A stretch of 7,914 nucleotides of DNA from JBDREF01 sp043820045 (GTDB lineage: Bacteria; Planctomycetota; Phycisphaerae; Sedimentisphaerales; Anaerobacaceae), in the NCBI GenBank assembly GCA_043820045.1, contig JBDREF010000063.1, positions 1-7,914 of the forward strand, written 5' to 3'. The position numbers and the translations under genes were made by a program. Positions 6,418-7,914 of the stretch are shown piece after piece (position 1 is the first letter of the stretch; each line of letters opens with the position of its first letter). The notes beneath the pieces were generated by a model. That model saw nothing but the letters and a program-made list of their open reading frames with translations, had not been told where the DNA came from and did not search any database.

Positions 6418-6774
6418 CTGATACTCCTTGAATTGCTTTTCAAACGCACAACCGCCCTGCCTTCAGGCCGCCTCAGGCGGCAGTCCAACAAGCACAACAT
6501 ACCCCCACATGCGGACCGAACAACAGTCTAACAAGTCATCCGGCCCAATTAAAGTACTAAACCGAGATCAAAATGTTCGACCCATTTAAGCTTGTGATGC
6601 AGTTCTCCAGCGCCGGGAATCCGGGACATCGGATCAGGCAAAGTCCGAAAATCACCACTCCTGCACGATGGCCGCGTTGCGCTTCGACAAACCCGGATTT
6701 GGCGGGCGATAGAGTATTTCTTAGACTTTAGTTGGGACTTCTCAATGCACTGTACCAGTACAGGAGGATCAAAT
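6418..6774. other. 357-bp intergenic stretch without a convincing gene
   Basis: It holds the ferritin-like gene's ribosome site and possible promoter at its left, a GC-rich hairpin at 6467-6481, and the lipoprotein gene's ribosome site at its right. A weak plus-strand promoter candidate is TTGGCG (6699-6704) with TAGACT (6722-6727), 17 bases apart. Short open stretches exist in several frames between about 6550 and 6731, but none has a ribosome site or recognised domain. Confidence 0.6.
6467..6481. repeat. GC-rich perfect hairpin upstream of the ferritin-like gene
   Basis: GCCGCC (6467-6472) and GGCGGC (6476-6481) form a perfect 6-bp stem with a TCA loop. A smaller inverted repeat, GCCT-TC-AGGC (6459-6468), abuts it. 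No T-run follows on either strand. It may be a dispersed palindromic repeat or a leader structure of the minus-strand gene. Confidence 0.5.
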
Positions 6775-7188
6775 ATGAAATTCAGGACAATAATCTCATT
6801 CGTGCTTGCATCAAGCTGGGTATTGATCGCGGCCAGTTCGTGTTCAGAATCAGAGATACGCCGTGCGACAGGCCCGGGAATAGGCCATGGGCCGCCTGCA
6901 CACGCCCGTGCCCACGGATATCGTCGCAAACAAGTGGCGGGCGTGGAACTGGTTTTCGATTCCGGCATAGGCGTCTATGTGGTTGTGGGACATCCAAACC
7001 ACTACTATCACGATGGTCATTTCTATCGTCTCAGCGGCGTTCAATGGGAAATAAGCCTGCAACCGGACGACGGCTGGGCCTTTGTGGCCGAGGAATCGCT
7101 GCCGCCGGGACTACAGAAGAACAAAAATAAACACACCCGAGCGTCATGGTCGGAAAGCAAAAAGCCTCCTCACGGGCGATTGAAATAG
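6775..7188 (+). CDS. Small lipoprotein with a tyrosine/histidine-rich strand motif
   Basis: The 137-residue product starts at 6775, where AGGAGG (6762-6767) lies 7 bases upstream; an in-frame ATG at 6745 lacks such a site. Residues 1-23 form a signal ending in AASSC, an acceptable though not ideal lipobox, so Cys23 may be lipidated and the protein exported. A basic, Gly/His/Arg-rich linker (29-53) leads to a compact domain: GVELVFDSGIGVYVVVG, then HYYHDGHFYR (76-85), a W91 strand, GWAFV and LPPGLQ. I recall unnamed small exported proteins in other bacteria with the same DSGxGVYVVVG and YYHDGxFYR pattern, but know no function. The C-terminus is lysine-rich. The next gene lies 113 bases on, in the same direction, with its own promoter candidate. 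Confidence 0.8.
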   Translation: MKFRTIISFVLASSWVLIAASSCSESEIRRATGPGIGHGPPAHARAHGYRRKQVAGVELVFDSGIGVYVVVGHPNHYYHDGHFYRLSGVQWEISLQPDDGWAFVAEESLPPGLQKNKNKHTRASWSESKKPPHGRLK

Positions 7189-7249
7189 CGATTACCGGCA
7201 CCTGTAGTGGAACATTGGTCATCTGACGGCCAAGACCATCCTGTGGGTT

Positions 7250-7277
7250 TTGCAGCCGGATACGGATATCTTATATT
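7250..7277 (+). promoter_or_regulatory. Candidate promoter for the small membrane protein
   Basis: TTGCAG (7250-7255) and TATATT (7272-7277, 5/6 match) are 16 bases apart and end 24 bases before the chosen ATG at 7302. Transcription would begin near 7284, which argues against the in-frame upstream starts at 7278 and 7284. Confidence 0.35.
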
Positions 7278-7301
7278 TTGTGTATGGGAGGTGTTAAGAT
7301 C

Positions 7302-7733
7302 ATGAAGCGAAAGTGCAGACTACGTGGGGTAGCGTTCTTTCTGGCGATATGTGCGAGTGTTATCTCCGCGTGCATCTGCGTTCTGCTGATGGCCGGGGAG
7401 TACCACTCGGCACGCTTCGAACTGGGTACTTACAATCACGAACTCCAGGGCTGGGAGGCTTGCCGCCAGACGCAGCTCACTTATTTTGAGGCCAACAACG
7501 AGGCCGTCAGCTTGTGCGTACGGAATCTGGAAGAGGCGAGGGCAAATTTCTGGGTCAAGCTTCCGAGGGCGCAGTTGATAGGTTTGTTCATAGCGGGAGG
7601 TTTAGGCAGTGCCACCGGGGCTTACCTGGCCACCTACGGTATTGTCTGGTTCGCCGGGATGGTCATCTCCAGGTTCGCCATGGCGATGGCCGTCTGTTTT
7701 CGGGGCACGCCAAAAGTGCAAATCCACCGATAG
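7302..7733 (+). CDS. Small membrane protein of unknown function
   Basis: The 143-residue product starts at an ATG preceded by GGAGGTG (7287-7293) at an 8-base gap; upstream in-frame TTG 7278 and ATG 7284 are rejected because they overlap or precede this site. The first membrane segment covers about residues 9-31, after a basic MKRKCRLR head, and contains Cys17, Cys24 and Cys26. A middle region (about 33-90) is charged and probably helical, with Cys54 and Cys72. A second long hydrophobic stretch (about 91-133) is rich in Gly and Ala (FIAGGLGSATGAY) and may cross once or form a hairpin. A short basic tail follows. The positive-inside pattern would put the middle region outside the inner membrane. 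I recognise no family, and the downstream tRNA is on the opposite strand. Confidence 0.72.
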   Translation: MKRKCRLRGVAFFLAICASVISACICVLLMAGEYHSARFELGTYNHELQGWEACRQTQLTYFEANNEAVSLCVRNLEEARANFWVKLPRAQLIGLFIAGGLGSATGAYLATYGIVWFAGMVISRFAMAMAVCFRGTPKVQIHR

Positions 7734-7774
7734 GCATTACTTCGCCCGAGTCTCCCGAAGATGCGTCACAACAA

Positions 7775-7848
7775 TGGGCGATACAGGACTCGAACCTGTG
7801 ACTTCCTGCGTGTAAAGCAGGCGCTCTAGCCAACTGAGCTAATCGCCC
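7775..7848 (-). tRNA. tRNA-Val (anticodon UAC)
   Basis: The minus strand folds into a full cloverleaf: acceptor GGGCGAT/ATCGCCC, D-stem GCTC/GAGC with loop AGTTGGCTA, anticodon stem CCTGC/GCAGG with loop TTTACAC, a 5-base variable loop AAGTC, and T-stem ACAGG/CCTGT with loop TTCGAGT. The anticodon TAC reads GUA valine codons. The discriminator base is A (7775), and the 3' CCA is not encoded, so it must be added after transcription. No further tRNA is visible in the 66 bases remaining upstream. Confidence 0.97.
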
Positions 7849-7914
7849 CGATACTCTTCGCATAAAAGAGCCTGAACGAAGCCGCCGCACTTGATGTCAG
7901 CAGCAACTACGGCC

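Noticed and set aside
6573..6731. Plus-strand 52-residue frame beginning MFDPFKL
   Set aside because: No ribosome site, no known motif, and an unusual Arg/Pro/Ser-rich composition; kept only as part of the possible remnant.
6549..6968. Minus-strand frame of 139 residues overlapping the lipoprotein gene start
   Set aside because: It covers the AGGAGG site and signal peptide of a better-supported plus-strand gene and has no recognisable domain.
7740..7760. CTTCG/CGAAG stem after the small membrane protein as a terminator
   Set aside because: Five base pairs with an 11-base loop and no T-run is too weak to call.
6704..7782. GGGCGATA at 6704-6711 repeats the tRNA-Val 3' end (7776-7783), hinting at an integration site around the two small genes
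   Set aside because: Only eight bases match exactly; such a match is expected by chance fairly often in a window this size, and there is no integrase.
7514..7890. Open frames on both strands over the tRNA, ending in strings such as GDTGLEPVTSC or containing RLAQLARAPALHAG
   Set aside because: These are well-known false proteins made by reading through a tRNA gene or its complement; the cloverleaf at 7775-7848 explains them.

Overview
The window most resembles chromosomal DNA of a planctomycete, probably of the Phycisphaerae type. This is an inference from protein style: a secreted LamG-type protein with an LVGWWKLDE opening, a DUF1080 (3-keto-disaccharide hydrolase family) lipoprotein, and a secreted right-handed beta-helix protein that opens with the TVYVDDDA style and closes with the SPCIDAG / INMGTYGG module common in that group. 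Base composition is moderately GC-rich. No mobile element, CRISPR array or phage gene is visible.

Layout. Bases 1-675 (minus) hold the N-terminal 225 residues of a LamG-domain protein that runs off the window start. It is divergent from a DUF1080 lipoprotein (951-1634, plus), and the 275-bp gap between them carries candidate back-to-back promoters. A beta-helix exported protein follows (1816-3501, plus), then a PfkB-family sugar kinase of the 2-keto-3-deoxygluconate kinase type (3687-4766, plus) and a 345-residue soluble protein I do not recognise (4931-5968, plus). That protein's stop codon overlaps the stop of a convergent, rubredoxin-less rubrerythrin/ferritin-like protein (5965-6417, minus). 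After a 357-bp stretch with no convincing gene come a small lipoprotein (6775-7188, plus), a small two-segment membrane protein (7302-7733, plus) and tRNA-Val(UAC) (7775-7848, minus).

How the genes may fit together. Three neighbouring products (LamG, DUF1080, beta-helix) are exported and have folds tied to glycan binding or turnover. The KDG-type kinase would act on sugar acids inside the cell. This fits a polysaccharide-using lifestyle, but the genes are separated by 160-190 bp gaps, most with their own candidate promoter, so I see single-gene transcription units rather than one operon. The ferritin-like protein is a separate oxidative-stress or iron function.

I do not see a clear new multi-gene system. 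The points most worth a second look are the unrecognised 345-residue protein with a near-consensus promoter containing an inverted repeat, the overlapping stop codons placed inside a perfect hairpin, and the beta-helix protein's stacked-cysteine repeats and eroded C-terminal tail.
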